This document shows, in pieces, positions 1 to 12,032 of a stretch of DNA of 64,000 nucleotides (position 1 is its first letter; every line of letters starts with the position of its first letter). The notes under the pieces were generated by a model that was not told the origin of the DNA, made no database searches, and saw only the letters and a program-made list of their open reading frames with translations. The DNA comes from Podocnemis expansa (taxonomy: Eukaryota; Chordata; Testudines; Podocnemididae). The translations under genes and the position numbers were made by a program. The DNA is taken from the NCBI GenBank assembly GCA_007922195.1, contig ML681963.1:132997764-133061763 (forward strand), in the 5' to 3' direction.

Positions 1-625
1 TTAAAGTTTGAGAGTCTGTGTCCCACTGTAGCTCTTAGTACAGTAATAGTAAATGCTTCCTGTGTATAGACAGCTTGTTTCCAGGTATACCTTTTAAATC
101 CAGACTAACTTCATTGGTGCAGACACCTTGATTCATAAGGGCCTTGATCCTACCCACATTTAAAATATGGGAAATTAATCTTTATTAAGAACAAAATTTG
201 GCTCTGTGAATAAAGGATATATATATATACCTGTAACTGAATTGCAGATGTCCCAGGGTGGATTGTAGCAGCCATTTGACCCACAGCAACACTAAGCCTT
301 AGTCAACAGTGGTGGAGTTGTTAGATTTTTCCCAGCATACTTGAAGGCAGACTTTGGCATATAGCCTATGAAGTGCCTTGTGAACCTGTACAATAGTAAT
401 TTCTAATATCATCATTTGACTTCTTCCTTATCTTGGAGAGACAAGACCTTGCTAACAGCCTCTTCTGATGTTAACTATAATAAGGCTGTGCCTTGATTTT
501 AACAGTTGAAAATCCATTATTAACATTTGTATAGCATAAAGTGCTTGGCTAGCTCAGTCCACTTGATAAAGGTGGTGCCTAAAGTGTGTATTTTTGTGAT
601 TGATTTCCTTTCAATTTCTTTTCAG
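1..625 (+). other. End of an upstream INSC intron
   Basis: The stretch before the first recognised exon is AT-rich and carries no open frame resembling a gene. The pyrimidine tract at about 604-623 and the AG at 624-625 form the acceptor for the exon at 626. I see no recognisable repeat here. Confidence 0.6.
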
Positions 626-749
626 GTGCATACAAACTGAAGATGAACGGACATTACAGTCCATGAAGTCTTGTATTAATGAAACATTAACCACAGTGGC
701 ACAATATTTTGGCCAGTTGATAGAACTGGCCTTAACATATGAGATACAG
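626..749 (+). CDS. INSC: INSC coding exon (internal, first in window)
   Basis: This is an internal exon of the Inscuteable homologue, an adaptor that links the Par3/Par6/aPKC polarity complex to LGN (GPSM2) to orient the mitotic spindle. The exon follows a pyrimidine-rich tract ending in AG at 624-625 and stops before GT at 750. Its first base completes a split codon, and the following 41 codons are open. The peptide includes CIQTEDERTLQSM and YFGQLIELAL, which agree with the segment just before the Armadillo-like repeats of vertebrate INSC as I recall it. It ends in phase 0, matching the start of the next exon. The preceding exon is not in the window. Identification is from remembered protein similarity, not a search. 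The minus-strand open frame over this exon is a shadow. Confidence 0.85.
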
Positions 750-1239
750 GTCAGTAAGAATTGAATTAATTTTTTAGAAACATTCTGTTGTTTTGAAGGA
801 GTGGGTTTTTTTGAGTGGTAGATGTAAAACATTTACAGCTCTCAGTCCCTACAAATCTGAGGTTTTTGTTTCAAGCATCCTGAAAAACATTCCAATTTTG
901 TTTGAGGCACAGCATTTCACAGGCCCCGAAAGTGACTTTATTGAAGTCTTCAAAAAGCTCATCATTGATCAAATCCTTCTCTGCTTCCATCCACACTTAG
1001 TTTTTCCAGAACATCAACAGTCTTCATTTTCTCTGTTCATTGATTTGGTTCTGATATTACCAGCAAAGTGATCATGTGACTTCCTCTGATCACGTCTGCT
1101 CTCATGCTCTCTTCAGTTTAATGAAGCTGACCTCTGGATGCTGCCCAAATAATGGTTCAGTGCAATGGACCTGCTTCTGCTGATGTTCTAGTTATAATCA
1201 TGCTTATTACAGTCATGCTGAAGAACCAACCAATAATAT

Positions 1240-1264
1240 TTGTGCTAGGCACGGTACAAACACA
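1240..1264 (+). repeat. Fragment of an old amniote interspersed repeat
   Basis: The words TGTGCTAGGCACGG and TACAAACACAG match the end of a repeat common in reptile and bird genomes that reads about TGCTAGGCRCTGTACAAACA. Only this end is recognisable, and a related fragment lies at 49640-49740. The name of the family is not certain. Confidence 0.35.
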
Positions 1265-1489
1265 GCAGTAAGGGTAGAACACAAGCAGAGTGAACAATAT
1301 GGTGGGTGGGCATGGGAAAGGATCAGCTAAACAGGAAATGAAGGAGGGTTGGGGGGATTGGGGAGAGGAAAAGAGGGTAGAAGGGACAGGTATAGAAAAC
1401 AGGTGAAGAGGCTGTGAGGAAGCAGAAAGGTGTGGGGTGAGGGATAGGATTTGGAGTAGACAACCAATCTGCACAGAGCCATCAAAATT

Positions 1490-1995
1490 GTGGAAATTTC
1501 TCCGACTATCCAGAAGCCCCTGAATTGACTGTTTCTGCACCTAGCAACTGGAGTCTTTTTAGCTCCTCTCTGCAGTTTTCCCCAGGGCCCTATGAGGGGA
1601 GGATGGTGACACACCAGTGCTTAATTTGTACTGCGGCTTGGTGTGGCTCAGCCACAGCACCTCTAGGCTGGTAGTTCATATCCGCTACACCACAGTTTAA
1701 AAACAAAAAAACAAAAAAACCCAAAACCTTGCTTAATCCTTGGCACATCTTTCATTACAAATTTGGCACTTGGGGGGCAACATGTGGATCTAATACCCCA
1801 GGAACATCTGTGGTCTCTGCTGCACAGTTCTGCATGCAGGGGAGTGCTATGAGGAAAGGCTGTCTCCATCAGGACCCCATTTTGCCACCTTCTACCAGTG
1901 GAATGGTCCCTGATTTGGCTGCTTCTGCTTTCACTGGCTGGAGTTGCTGCTGCTCCTCTCTGCAGTTTTTCCCACAAAGCCAAAGTCATAAAAAT
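1490..1995 (-). repeat. Two related copies of an unidentified repeat
   Basis: Two segments, about 1490-1614 and 1895-1995, share a core around CTCCTCTCTGCAGTTTT followed by CCC. Their minus-strand translations share the string KLQRGA. They look like two diverged copies of one interspersed unit. The family is unknown to me and the borders are approximate. Confidence 0.35.
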
Positions 1996-4433
1996 ATATA
2001 ATTGTGTATGAACCAAAAAACCCCCAACCTATTAGCTTTTTCCTCCTACCAAAGAAGAAAATAGCCAGTTAATGAATGATGGGAAAAGACACAAGAAGTG
2101 CCTTTCCTTATCTCCAAATGGAAGATTTTTCTCTCTTACCATAGGATCAAAGGACTCTGAAGAACAATGCCCTCCTTGCACATAAGCATTTCAGTAAATG
2201 AGCCATATGATCGCAAATAAAACATGTAATTTCTAAATGACTGTCAAATGTCAGGAGTGACACTGTGGAACTGGACTTGGGATTACATATTTATTTACCC
2301 TTGGAGCATTCTTTAAGTGGCAACAATTCTTACTGTATCAATCCAGCTAGATTTAAACTGGTGACTGACTTGTTATGCCTTTATTAATTTCCTTAACCCT
2401 CTAGTCAACCTTTATAAATGTATTTAATTATGCTCTCGGTAGTGTAGTATTTGTGCATACATCAGAGCTGATGCTAATACACCCCAGTAATGCTTTCACT
2501 GCAGAAAAGGAACATGAAGGGCTGTGAGTAGAGGAAACAGTTATATAGTACTTTGAATACTTTGCCAAAATGAAATTGCTTCTGTGGCATAACTTAAATT
2601 CTACACTAACTTGCTGCCTTAAGAGATTCAGACCCTTTATGGCCTGATTTTTATCTACCTCTCTTTCACAGTAATATCTTATAGTTTTAAAACAGATTGT
2701 TGCCCAGAAAATGGGAAGGTGGAAAAGTTATTTTCAGCATCACAGAGCTAAGTCAAGCTCTGCTGCCTGCTGTTGAGCTATAGTTACAGTTTATAGGAAC
2801 CATATGTAATGCCACAAATGATCCCAAGTTTAAATAGCTATGTAAATAATTTGTCGTTATTTCAATTTAGCAAATAAAGTAACTAGGCTGTACTCAGACT
2901 TTTCATTTTTTTCACCTTAACCAAAAGCTAAAGAAGTAGGTATTCACTTTATAGTTAATAACACTATATTTGTGTGACTCACTGAGCAATATTTTTTAAA
3001 GGATGCAGAAATAATTTCTCTGAAGAGTAGTGTGTGTTTGTATGGGTGCAAACTAGGAAGGAATGCAGCATTATTAATATAAAAGCACTTTTAGAAGCTG
3101 TTTAAAACCTTCTTGCTCTTGTTTTATATTGCATGGCACAGTCTCTCCTAGAATATGTATCCCCCTGCAAGTCAAAGCGCTTACCTCTTCTTTTTGTGCT
3201 CAGATTCTATTACGATAGCTCCTAAGACCTGGCATGCAGCCAATGGGCAACCTCTGTGCTTGGCTAAAAACTGGAAATTCTTTGAGTGGGCAGTGCGGGT
3301 ACAGCACTGCTTGGAAACCACAGGCATGAATCCAGCTAGCTTGCAGAATCTAGAACTGCTTGCTCAAACAGCAGCTCTTGGTCCTAATGGATTTTGCCAT
3401 GGGTTATAAGGAGTTTTACTCCTGTTTGGATTCATGTTAAAAGGTTTAAAACAATAGATCTGTGACTTTCTAAGGACTTTTGGGGTGGTAAAAGTAAGAG
3501 ACATGAATACAGCCTTTTAAAGAGAAGACTGAATTTTGGCTCAGTAACAAATCTGGGATTTTTCCCTGCACTTTTCCCAAAGATGGGGGGGGGGGAATAA
3601 AGATGCATAACATTTTTTTTTCCTTAAAGACCATTATCATCATATATTTCTTCTTTGCAATGATAATATGCACTGGTGGAGAGACTAACATGGTGTCTGC
3701 ACTACTAGCAACCCTCCCCCCCATCTGCACAAATGCAGTAGTATGAATGTAAAACCAAATGATGATTTAAAAAGAAAAAATACGCACTTAATCAATTTCA
3801 TTTACTAGAAACTGAATGAGTAGTTTTTCTGTCAGAAGGCCATGCACTGACCTATGAGAATTTCTCTATAGTTTGAGGGCAGTTAATAGATCTTAGCAGA
3901 ATCCTATTATAGAACCCTGCAAACCAGAAGTGAGAAAAGATCCATTAGGTTTGTAGTCCATGGCATTATACTGGCATAAAAGATAGGCAACTCATACTGT
4001 TATGTCAGTTCTGAGCTAAGAAAATTAATCACCTTTTGAAAATCCTATCACAGTTCCATCTTAAATCAAATACTTTCTCCAAATAATTGCAATGCTCTTT
4101 TATTCAGTAATTTAAATTGCTTGGTTTTGCACATTGTTTTCCTGATTAACATCTCTATATAAAGAGGTACTAGGCTGTACTGTCATATCTGTGCAATTGG
4201 AATAAATATGGTAACCCAATGTTACCAAGGGCAGAAGTTGGCCCATACAATACCTTTTCCCCCTTCCTTTTCTTTTTACTATGTGGTTAATAATTTTGAA
4301 AATGGTTATATTAACTAAATTCAAATAGTCTAACCTAAAACAAAAACCTTAGTTACTCGCTATCTCCTTCCCACCCAGCCTTGACTTTTCTTATGGAACT
4401 AATTGGTATTTATCATCTTTCTGTGTTGCATAG

Positions 4434-4547
4434 AATCTCGTGAGACAAATAAATTCATCAGATAATATGTATATCACAGAATCATCCACCAATGGTTTAT
4501 TCAGCCTTACCCAGGAAGGTGCTCATTTGTGCCGCATAATAGCTAAG
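4434..4547 (+). CDS. INSC: INSC coding exon (internal, second in window)
   Basis: This 114-base exon encodes 38 codons, phase 0 at both ends, with acceptor AG at 4432-4433 and donor GTAAGG from 4548. It begins NLVRQINSSDNMYITES and ends LTQEGAHLCRIIAK, both close to vertebrate INSC at the start of the Armadillo-like region. It joins the exons at 626-749 and 19239-19364 without a frame change. The good splice sites, intact frame and conserved peptide argue for a functional exon rather than a pseudogene. Confidence 0.87.
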
Positions 4548-5388
4548 GTAAGGTGCACACAAATTCATTCAAAATATAGCTAACTTGCTATTTTGATTAT
4601 AGCTGCAATGGCTGACTGGTTTCTCAAGTGTTGTGTGATGGATTGCTATGGAAACTACTTTCAATTGTGAGAGGATGAGTCATAAAATCTGGAAGCAAGT
4701 CTAGAACTAGGTTAATTACCATGCATTATGGGGAATGGTTGAGAGACTTAAAGTTTCTAATTGTACATTTACTATAAACATACTGTAATATGAAATTCTA
4801 TAGTGCAGAAGGTAGGTACCTTTCTATTTCAGCTAATTCAGTTTAATGAACAATAAATTTTACTTTAAAAAACCAGTTTTTTTCCTCTGCTTATTTAAAA
4901 ATACCAGAAAGATGAACATAAAGTGGTTGTGGCAGCTGAGTAGAGGAGGACACATGTTGATGCACTGCAGGTGTCATAGACCATGTGACCCTATCTGGGA
5001 GCTGACTTTTTAAATGTATTTGTAGTTTCAAAATATAGCTATTTCTTAGCGATTGAATTTTTTCATGAATAGCTAATGGAATATTTCCCCACCCTGAAGT
5101 TCCACTCTGTGGGGCTTGAAGAACTAAATAGTTTTGGGGAATTTTGAACCATCCTGAAATCATCATAATCTAATCTGCTGAATACAAATATAGCACAGTA
5201 TGATTGTTCAGGGGATGAATTCATCATGTCTCTGTGTTATGACAACAACCCAGAAGAATCAGTCCTACTGGAACCTGAGCCTTGTTATTGGCTTGAGAGG
5301 ATTGGCTGCTTTTGTAGATCGCTAAACTTTTGTGACCTGTTTTCTAAAGATAGGCTTTTGATGAAGTATGGGTTCTTTTGGCTACCTT

Positions 5389-5426
5389 CTACTACTACTA
5401 CTACTAGTAATAGTAGTAGTAATAAT
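5389..5426. repeat. Trinucleotide repeat that switches strand sense: (CTA)n then (GTA)n
   Basis: A run of CTA/ACT triplets turns at about 5406 into its own reverse complement, a run of TAG/GTA triplets. The tract can therefore fold on itself as a hairpin. Confidence 0.85.
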
Positions 5427-6204
5427 CCTGTGCTTCCTCACCCCCAACCTCTGTGTACTAGGAGTTAAAGTGACCTCTGTAATTTCTAATATACTGTCCT
5501 CTGCAATTTTATGCTTTATTAAAAGCTACACTTATTTTATTTCAGTACAGCATTTTGAAAGTTCACTTTATGCCATTCAAAAATAATATGGTATTTACAA
5601 CCCTAGCAGATACACAATTTCTGTTGATATCTGTGGGAGTACTGCTATGGATTGAAATATTTGAAAATAAGGCATTCTGTTGTTCCCTTGATATTCAGGC
5701 CTACAACCTATTAATATTTTCAAAACTTGCATAGCAAGAAGAAAATGGTCTGTTAGCATTTTTAGTTTCCTGGTATTTCTGAATAAAAAACTAGCTGTGG
5801 CCATCTTAAATTTCTTGTGTTTTGCTTAACTATTTAATTCCTCAATCCATTAACAGAATGAATCTAGACATTCTTATAGTATATATATTTTTTTGCTAAC
5901 TCAGGAGAATACTTGAATTCCAGTTAGATCAACACATTGTTTCTTATACAGTATTAAAGGAACATCATGTTCTTTTGAGAAGTAATGATTGATAAAGCTC
6001 TGAATTATTAGAAGTATGTATGAAGTGAACTGAAACTCCGTAAGAATTTAACTGATGGTTCACATAATTTTCAATAGAAAAGGGAAGTAGGCACATGCAT
6101 AAATCATTTTTATCTGTCATTGTTTTAGCAACTTTTAAGAAACATTAGGCATCAGCAAAGATTAGGTTTAAAATCTTTTTGTTTTTATAGTAAAAAAAAC
6201 AAAC

Positions 6205-6386
6205 GAGGAGTCCTGTGGCACTTAAAGACCAACAAATTCATTTTTTGCATGAGCTTTTGTGGAAGTGGGATTTTTCTTCCACAAAAGCTCATACAAAAAA
6301 ATAAATTTGTTAGTCTTTAAGTGCCACAGGACTCCTCATTAGTTTGTGTGTTTTACTAAACTAGACTAACATGGTTAGCCCTTTGG
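6205..6386 (+). mobile_element. Foldback repeat derived from a Penelope-like element terminal segment
   Basis: Left arm 6205-6265 and right arm 6276-6337 are near-perfect inverted copies around a 10-base loop. The arms contain GAGTCCTGTGGCACTTAAAG and its complement, the same word found directly after the Penelope-like ORF at 36534. The right arm continues into CTAGACTAACATGG, the outer end shared with copies at 23821 and 59575. The hammerhead-like core seen in other copies is lost at the centre of the palindrome. It is non-coding. Confidence 0.75.
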
Positions 6387-7349
6387 ATGTTTGTATATAA
6401 GAACTGAAGGCTCACTGTAAGGTATATATGAGAGCTCTACTTGAAAACCCAAAAAGAGCTCATGGAAGAGCACTAGTTTGACTAGAGTGAAGACAATATA
6501 ATTTCAAAAAAATTAAAATAACCTGTACTTACAAATAGTTTGTTTTCAAATAAAAAAAATTCAAATCCAAGAGAAGAAAATAGTAACCCCGTTAGGCATA
6601 TCTTCTCCTGTCTTTCTCTGATGGCTATACCTCAAAAGAGTTTAAGTGGCTTAGAATTAAACAGAAAAAGAATAATCACTGTTCCATTTTGTCAATGAAA
6701 CTGGACACTTGTGCTATGTATGTCAATATCATATGCTATTCATATAACATAATTGATGCTGGTTTCTCTAACATATATTTTCAGGATTCATATGCAATAG
6801 AAATAATTGGCAAATCATGAACAAATAATGTAGGGAATGATCCAAAGCTCATCCACATCAGTGAAAATATTTCTGTTAGGTGTGAACATTAATAGAGTTA
6901 CTTACAAAAAGGTGATTACAACTATAGTGCCTCTTGAGCACATTGCATCTTATTTCTTCCACTTCCTCAGTTTTATTTAGTTAGCCTCATTCTAGTTCAT
7001 ATACTTATGTTATGGTACCATTTAATTAACTTTTTTTAAATCCTCAGGTTAAAGATTGAACTTAAAAGCTCTCCTAAATATCAAGAGGAACAAGTGTGCT
7101 AGTACATTTATGATAATTGAGCAACCTCTTTAATTTAAAAAGTCACAGGGATGATTATCCCCTCTGCTGTGCCCCCAGAAATTGGCAAAGATGTATCTGT
7201 ATGGAGCCCAGTAGAGGAAGGAAAACAACCCATTTCATGCAGACCAGCTTTTTCATATGAAGAGGATTCTATCCACACAAATAACTCTTAACATCTAACT
7301 CTTATATAGAACTTTTTAATAAGTAGAGCTCTGTGATTCACAGTTTTTA

Positions 7350-7475
7350 ATGTGTTTATCCTCACGAAAGCACAATGAGGCAGGGAAATATTATCCTCAT
7401 TTTTACGGATGGAGATCCAAGGCACAGAAAGTCTAATAATTTAGCAAAAGCCACAAAGGAAATCTGAGAGATTTG
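7350..7475 (+). repeat. MIR-like SINE remnant
   Basis: The order AATGAGGCAGGGAAATATTA, then GGATGGAGATCCAAGGCACAG and later AGCAAAAGCCACA follows the central core of MIR-type SINEs. It is diverged, so the borders are approximate. Confidence 0.5.
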
Positions 7476-7536
7476 AGGGGGCAAGGAACCTTACATCTAC
7501 CTTAAACGAGCAGCCAAGTATTCCATAAATGCGATA

Positions 7537-7938
7537 GGCTATGTCTACATCAGAAAGCTTAGTTTGAACTTAGTTCAAACTAAGCAGTTTCTGGTTAGTT
7601 TGGACTAACCATGGCTTTTTAGTTTGAACTAGCTGCGCTGACTGGTTCGAACCAACTTTTTAGTTTGAACTAGTCAGCACAGCTAGTTAGAACTAATGGC
7701 TTAGTTCAAACATTTTTAGTTCAAACTAAGCCATTAGTCCAGGCCTACGTTGTGCTAGTTTGAACCTGAAGTTCAAACTAAGTGCTTTAGTTCAGACTAA
7801 GCAGTCAAACTTATTGGTTCGGACTAAGCTTTGCTTAGTTCAAACTACGAAAGCTCTGAGATCAAACTAGGCAAAGCCTAGTGTAGACCTGGACTAAGCT
7901 TGCTTAGTCTGGACTAATTGGCCAGTGTAGACATAGCC
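7537..7938. mobile_element. MITE with GGCTATGTCTACA inverted ends and an internal palindrome array
   Basis: The left end GGCTATGTCTACA at 7537 is matched by the inverted right end TGTAGACATAGCC ending at 7938. ATA stands on both sides (7534-7536 and 7939-7941), a possible 3-bp target duplication as made by PIF/Harbinger-type transposases. The interior has roughly a dozen variants of AGTTTGAACTA and its complement AGTTCAAACTA, in both orientations. It has no coding capacity. Confidence 0.75.
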
Positions 7939-8081
7939 ATAGAATCCCTGGCTGATACAGAGCCAGCAAAGCAAGTTACATCTCCTCTTTCCCCTACTGG
8001 AACAGGAAGTGTACTGGGAGCAGGAGAAGATATTTCAGGATGTAAGGCACATTGTGCCATGTGTACATTTTTACTGGCATA

Positions 8082-8565
8082 CAGGGGTTAAAAGTATAAT
8101 TTGGGGGACTCCAGAACACTTCCACTGCTGGTGGCCCCCCCACAGTGCTAGTGGGCCCCCCAGACTCCAGCTCCTGCCACCTCCTGCCCCCAATATCGGC
8201 CCACCCAGGGCGAGCCAGCTGCTCCCGTGCTCACCGACCATGGCTGGGGCTTGGGCAGCAGCCCCCAGGTTGGGAGCGGGGCTTGAGCCCCTAGTTAACA
8301 CCCCTAGCCCCTGTCCCTGTCCCCTGCCTGCTGGAACATAGCAGAACGCCGCTCTGGGGCCTTCTGTTTTTAGGGGCCAGTGTTTGGGCCCCTAAAAATA
8401 GAACATGGACCCGAAATGCACGGCCCACTATTTTTCAATGGTGGGCCCTGGAACACAGCATTCTGGCTCCACATTCTATTTTTAGGGGCCCCAGAATGCT
8501 GAGCCCCTAAGAATAGTGGGCAATGGAATGGCATTCCAGGGTGTTCCAGCATACTTTAACCCCTG
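8082..8565. mobile_element. Non-autonomous hAT-type DNA element, family A copy 1
   Basis: The inverted ends read CAGGGGTTAAA at the left and TTTAACCCCTG at the right. The flanks are an exact 8-bp duplication, CTGGCATA, at 8074-8081 and 8566-8573, the hallmark of hAT transposases. Inside, the GC-rich left half is followed by several copies of CTATTTTTAGGGGC in both orientations. No transposase is encoded; the open frames on both strands are by-products of high GC content. The second copy is at 11464-12032. Confidence 0.88.
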
Positions 8566-9386
8566 CTGGCATAATGGCCTCTGAGGAGATTTACATGCTG
8601 GTGCAAGTGCCTCCTTGTGTCCCCAGCCAGGACTATGGAGCATAAAAGTGCCTTAAAGCTATTTTTGCCTTCTGTCTGCTTTTTAATGAGAGCTTTTTCC
8701 TAAGGTGCTTCTGGAAATTTTGCTGTCCTTCTAGCTGACCCAATTCAGTATGCTTCATCTGAAGAGATTTTCTCCGTTGGATGTTATAGAGCTTGTTAGA
8801 ACTGAAGTGGTAATCTCCAGCTATCTTTATCAAAAAAACAAGGAGGGTTGAAAACTCAGCTTTACAGAAGAAAGGCTGTACCCTCTAAGATTCAGTCATT
8901 TGGGGAGCTTTCAAATGTAACATAATGTTTTTACATGTTACTGTGATTCAGTGATTTGTTCAGACCAATGAATTTGTTCATCTTTTGAATCAAGGAAGCA
9001 GAATCACTAGTATATGCTGATCTAAAAATCCATAGTTGAAATGTTGTCATGAGTTTTGGTAACCTATCAAATTATTTAGACAGCTGCAGTAGACAGCGTT
9101 AATTATAAACTGGGTTTGAACTTTAATGTTGCCAAACTAAGAATGGACTTTTCAAAAAAAACCAGTCTGTCATCTCTACACTTTTTCTAAGAAATGTGAA
9201 CTAGATGATGCAGGCACTTTTAGTATAATGTTAGAACCATATACATTATGGACAGATTTGGTGTGATACAACAGTTTGTGTTGTGCAAAAGCGTAAAATG
9301 ACGATCATCTGTTTTGGTAGCATTTAACAGCTAATTTGCAAAGTTGCAAAAGCATAAACAAGGAGTAGAGCAACAGAGAATTGGGC

Positions 9387-9388
<2 letters not shown>

Positions 9389-9417
<29 letters not shown>
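9389..9417. repeat. (TG)n microsatellite
   Basis: About fourteen uninterrupted TG units. Confidence 0.95.
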
Positions 9418-9630
9418 TCATTTAAAAAAAGTGTCATTTTGGATTTATAATGTATAATAAATACAGAAATACAAATGCCATATCAATTTTTAAGCCATGA
9501 CATACATACAAATAGGTGCACATGTATGAAAAGGGCTAAAATGTTACATAAGAAAATAAAATGCCAGTTTACCAAAAGGTAAGATGTTGTACAGTAAAAA
9601 TAGTATTTCTCACAAATAGTTGTTTGTATA

Positions 9631-10990
9631 GAATTATAGAAACTAGAAAGGACCATGAGAGGTCATTGAGTCCAGTCTCTTGCACTCATGGAAGGGCCAA
9701 GTAACCTCTTAAACCATTCCTGACAGGTGCCTGTCTAACCTGCATTTCAAATGATGGAGATTCCACAACCTGCCTAGGCAATTTATTCCAGTGGTTAATC
9801 ACCCTGCCACTTATGATTTTATTTTTAATGTCCAACCTAAACCTCCCTTTCTGTTATTTAAGCCCATTGCTTGTTGCGCTATCATCGGTATTTAGGAGAA
9901 AATTTTTCTTCCTCCTCCTCGTGACAACCTCTTAGGTACTTGAAAACTGTTGTTGTGTCCCCTCTCAGCCTTTTCTTTTCCAGACTAAACAAACTCAGCT
10001 ATTTCAATCTTCCCTCATAAGTTAAGTGTTCCAGATCTCTATCATTTGTGTTTCTCTTCTCTGGACTTTCTCCAGTTTGTGAGGTGCCCAGAACTGGACA
10101 CAACACTTCAGTTGAGGCCTAATCAGGGCAAAGTAGAGCAGAATTACTTCTCTTGTCTTACTTACAACACTGGTGTTAATACATCCCAGAAAGGTGTTTG
10201 CTTTTTTGCAACAGCTTTATACTGTTGGCTCATATTTAGCTTGTGGTCCTCTATGACACCTGGGTCCCTTTCCGCAGTACTCCTTCCTAGGGAGACATTG
10301 TCCTTTTTCTATATGCAATGTATTGTTCTTTTCTAAGTGGAGTACTTTGAACTTGTCTCTGATGAGTTTCATTCTATTTACCTTAGACCATTTCACCGGT
10401 TTGTCCAAATCATTCTGAATTGTGATTCTATCCTCCAAAGCACTTGCAACACCTCCCAGCTAGACATTATCTGCAGCATTTATAAGTGTACTCTATGCCA
10501 TCATCTAAATCACTGATGAAAATATTGAACAGAACCATACCCAGAAATGATCCCTGCGGTACCCCATTCATTATGCCTTTCCAACATGACTGTGAAACTG
10601 GGAGCCAACCAATTTTCACCCATCTTATAGTAGCTCCATTCAGGCTGTACTTCCCTAGTTTGCTAATGAGAAGGTGATACAAGACCATATCAAAAGCCTT
10701 ACTAAAGTCTAGATATACTGCCTCTAGCACTTCCCCTCTATCCACAAGGCTTGTTGCCCCATCACAGAAAGCTATCAGGTTGGTTTGACATGATTTGTTC
10801 TTGACAAATACATGCTGACTACAGTTAACATCTTATTCTGTTCTAAATGCTTGCTAATTGATGTCTTGATTATTTGCTCCATTATTTTTCCTAGTACAGA
10901 GGTTAAGCTGACATGTATGTAATTCCCTGTGTAGTCCTCATTTGCCTTTTTATAGATAGGCACTATATTTGCTCTTTTCCAGTTCTTTAA
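9631..10990 (-). pseudogene. CR1 LINE, 5'-truncated, reverse transcriptase and 3' end
   Basis: This is a decayed chicken-repeat-1 type LINE on the minus strand. Its reverse-transcriptase remnant shows [11 protein letters not shown] (motif A), GVPQGSFLG (motif B) and [12 protein letters not shown] within 10467-10745, and EDRITIQNDLDKPVKW downstream at about 10380-10438. The frame breaks between these pieces, and the usual ADD of the active site is changed to ADN near 10466. The 3' untranslated region extends to about 9631, where an ATTCTAT-like word marks the typical tail. It is not functional. The + strand frames here are shadows. Confidence 0.9.
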
Positions 10991-11463
10991 ATTAATTCAC
11001 TTTTGCTTTTTTGCACCTCTGTGTGTGCCATTTTATTACCATAAAACTATAGGAAATGTGTTTTAAGCTTGTGTGTTCAACTACTTCTAGAAAGCAAGTC
11101 GTGGAGATTGATTGAACATTTCAAATACTGAAGAAATTAAAGAAAATCTCAGTGTGATTACATAAATATTGTGAATGGGGGGGGGGAGGTAGGAACTGAT
11201 TAAATTTTGTTTCAAATTATTCACTGATCTTTAATTCCAAGGGTCAGATGATGATTTTGAACATGCACAACTGGATAGAAGGCAAGAGGAGGAAAAAGCT
11301 TTCCTTCCACTTTCTCTTTTTCCTTTCTGCAGAGGCAAGCCACAGACCCAGTTCTTCTTGGATGCAAGAACAGTATGAATGGGTTTCTGACACTAGAATG
11401 AGATTGGATATCACACAGGCCAGCAGAACGTTGTCAGTGAAGCATGTATCATCCTGTAGAAAG

Positions 11464-12032
11464 CAGGGGTTAAAGTATAATTTGGCAGTCCCTGGAACCC
11501 TCCTAAATTTCTGGGTCCCCCTCATGCAGGTCTGGGCTCCCTTCCTGCAGGTCCAGACCCCTTCACCCACCTCAGCTACTGCCCCCCAAATGCCTGGCCC
11601 CCTCCACAGCTGCTGCTCACCACGTGCCAGCCCCTCACCCCAGCTATAGCCATGTGGAGTGGCCCTGGCCTGGGCTGAGGTTCCCACCCAGAGTCTAGTC
11701 TGACTGAGCAGGTGCAGAGGCTATGAGCATGCTCCGTCTGAGCAGGCTTAGGGGTAGGGTTAAAATCTCCTAGCCTGGGGGAAGCTCTTAACCCTGCCGG
11801 AATGCACCAGAACGGCATTCCAAGGCCTACTATTTTTAGGGGCTAACCATTCAGCAGGCACCTAAAAATAGAAAATGGAGCTGGAACGCTGCGTTCTGGT
11901 GCCCACTATTTTTAAATGGTGGGTCATGGAATGCAATGTTCAAGCTCCCTTTTCTATTTTTAGGGACCCTGGAATGCTGAGCCCCTAAAAATAGTGCCTC
12001 CAGTACGCCATTCCAGCTTACTTTAACCCCTG
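11464..12032. mobile_element. Non-autonomous hAT-type DNA element, family A copy 2
   Basis: The ends are CAGGGGTTAAAGTA at the left and TACTTTAACCCCTG at the right. The flanking 8-bp duplication is GTAGAAAG (11456-11463) and GTAGAGAG (12033-12040), one mismatch. The interior repeats the CCTAAAAATAG and CTATTTTTAGG blocks of the copy at 8082-8565. It is non-coding. Confidence 0.86.

Larger units (their letters stand above)
750..4433 (+). other. INSC intron, 3.7 kb
   Basis: The intron runs from GT at 750 to AG at 4432-4433. It contains a short fragment of an old amniote repeat near 1240, a pair of related segments at 1490-1614 and 1895-1995, an A-rich run near 1700 and a G run near 3584. Short open frames here do not resemble known proteins. 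Confidence 0.75.

Noticed and set aside
1616..1640. hAT-like left end CAGTGCTTAATTTGTACTG
   Set aside because: No matching inverted right end or 8-bp duplication was found nearby.
8009..8341. 110-codon open frame
   Set aside because: It runs across the border of hAT family A and its GC-rich interior and has no recognisable domain.
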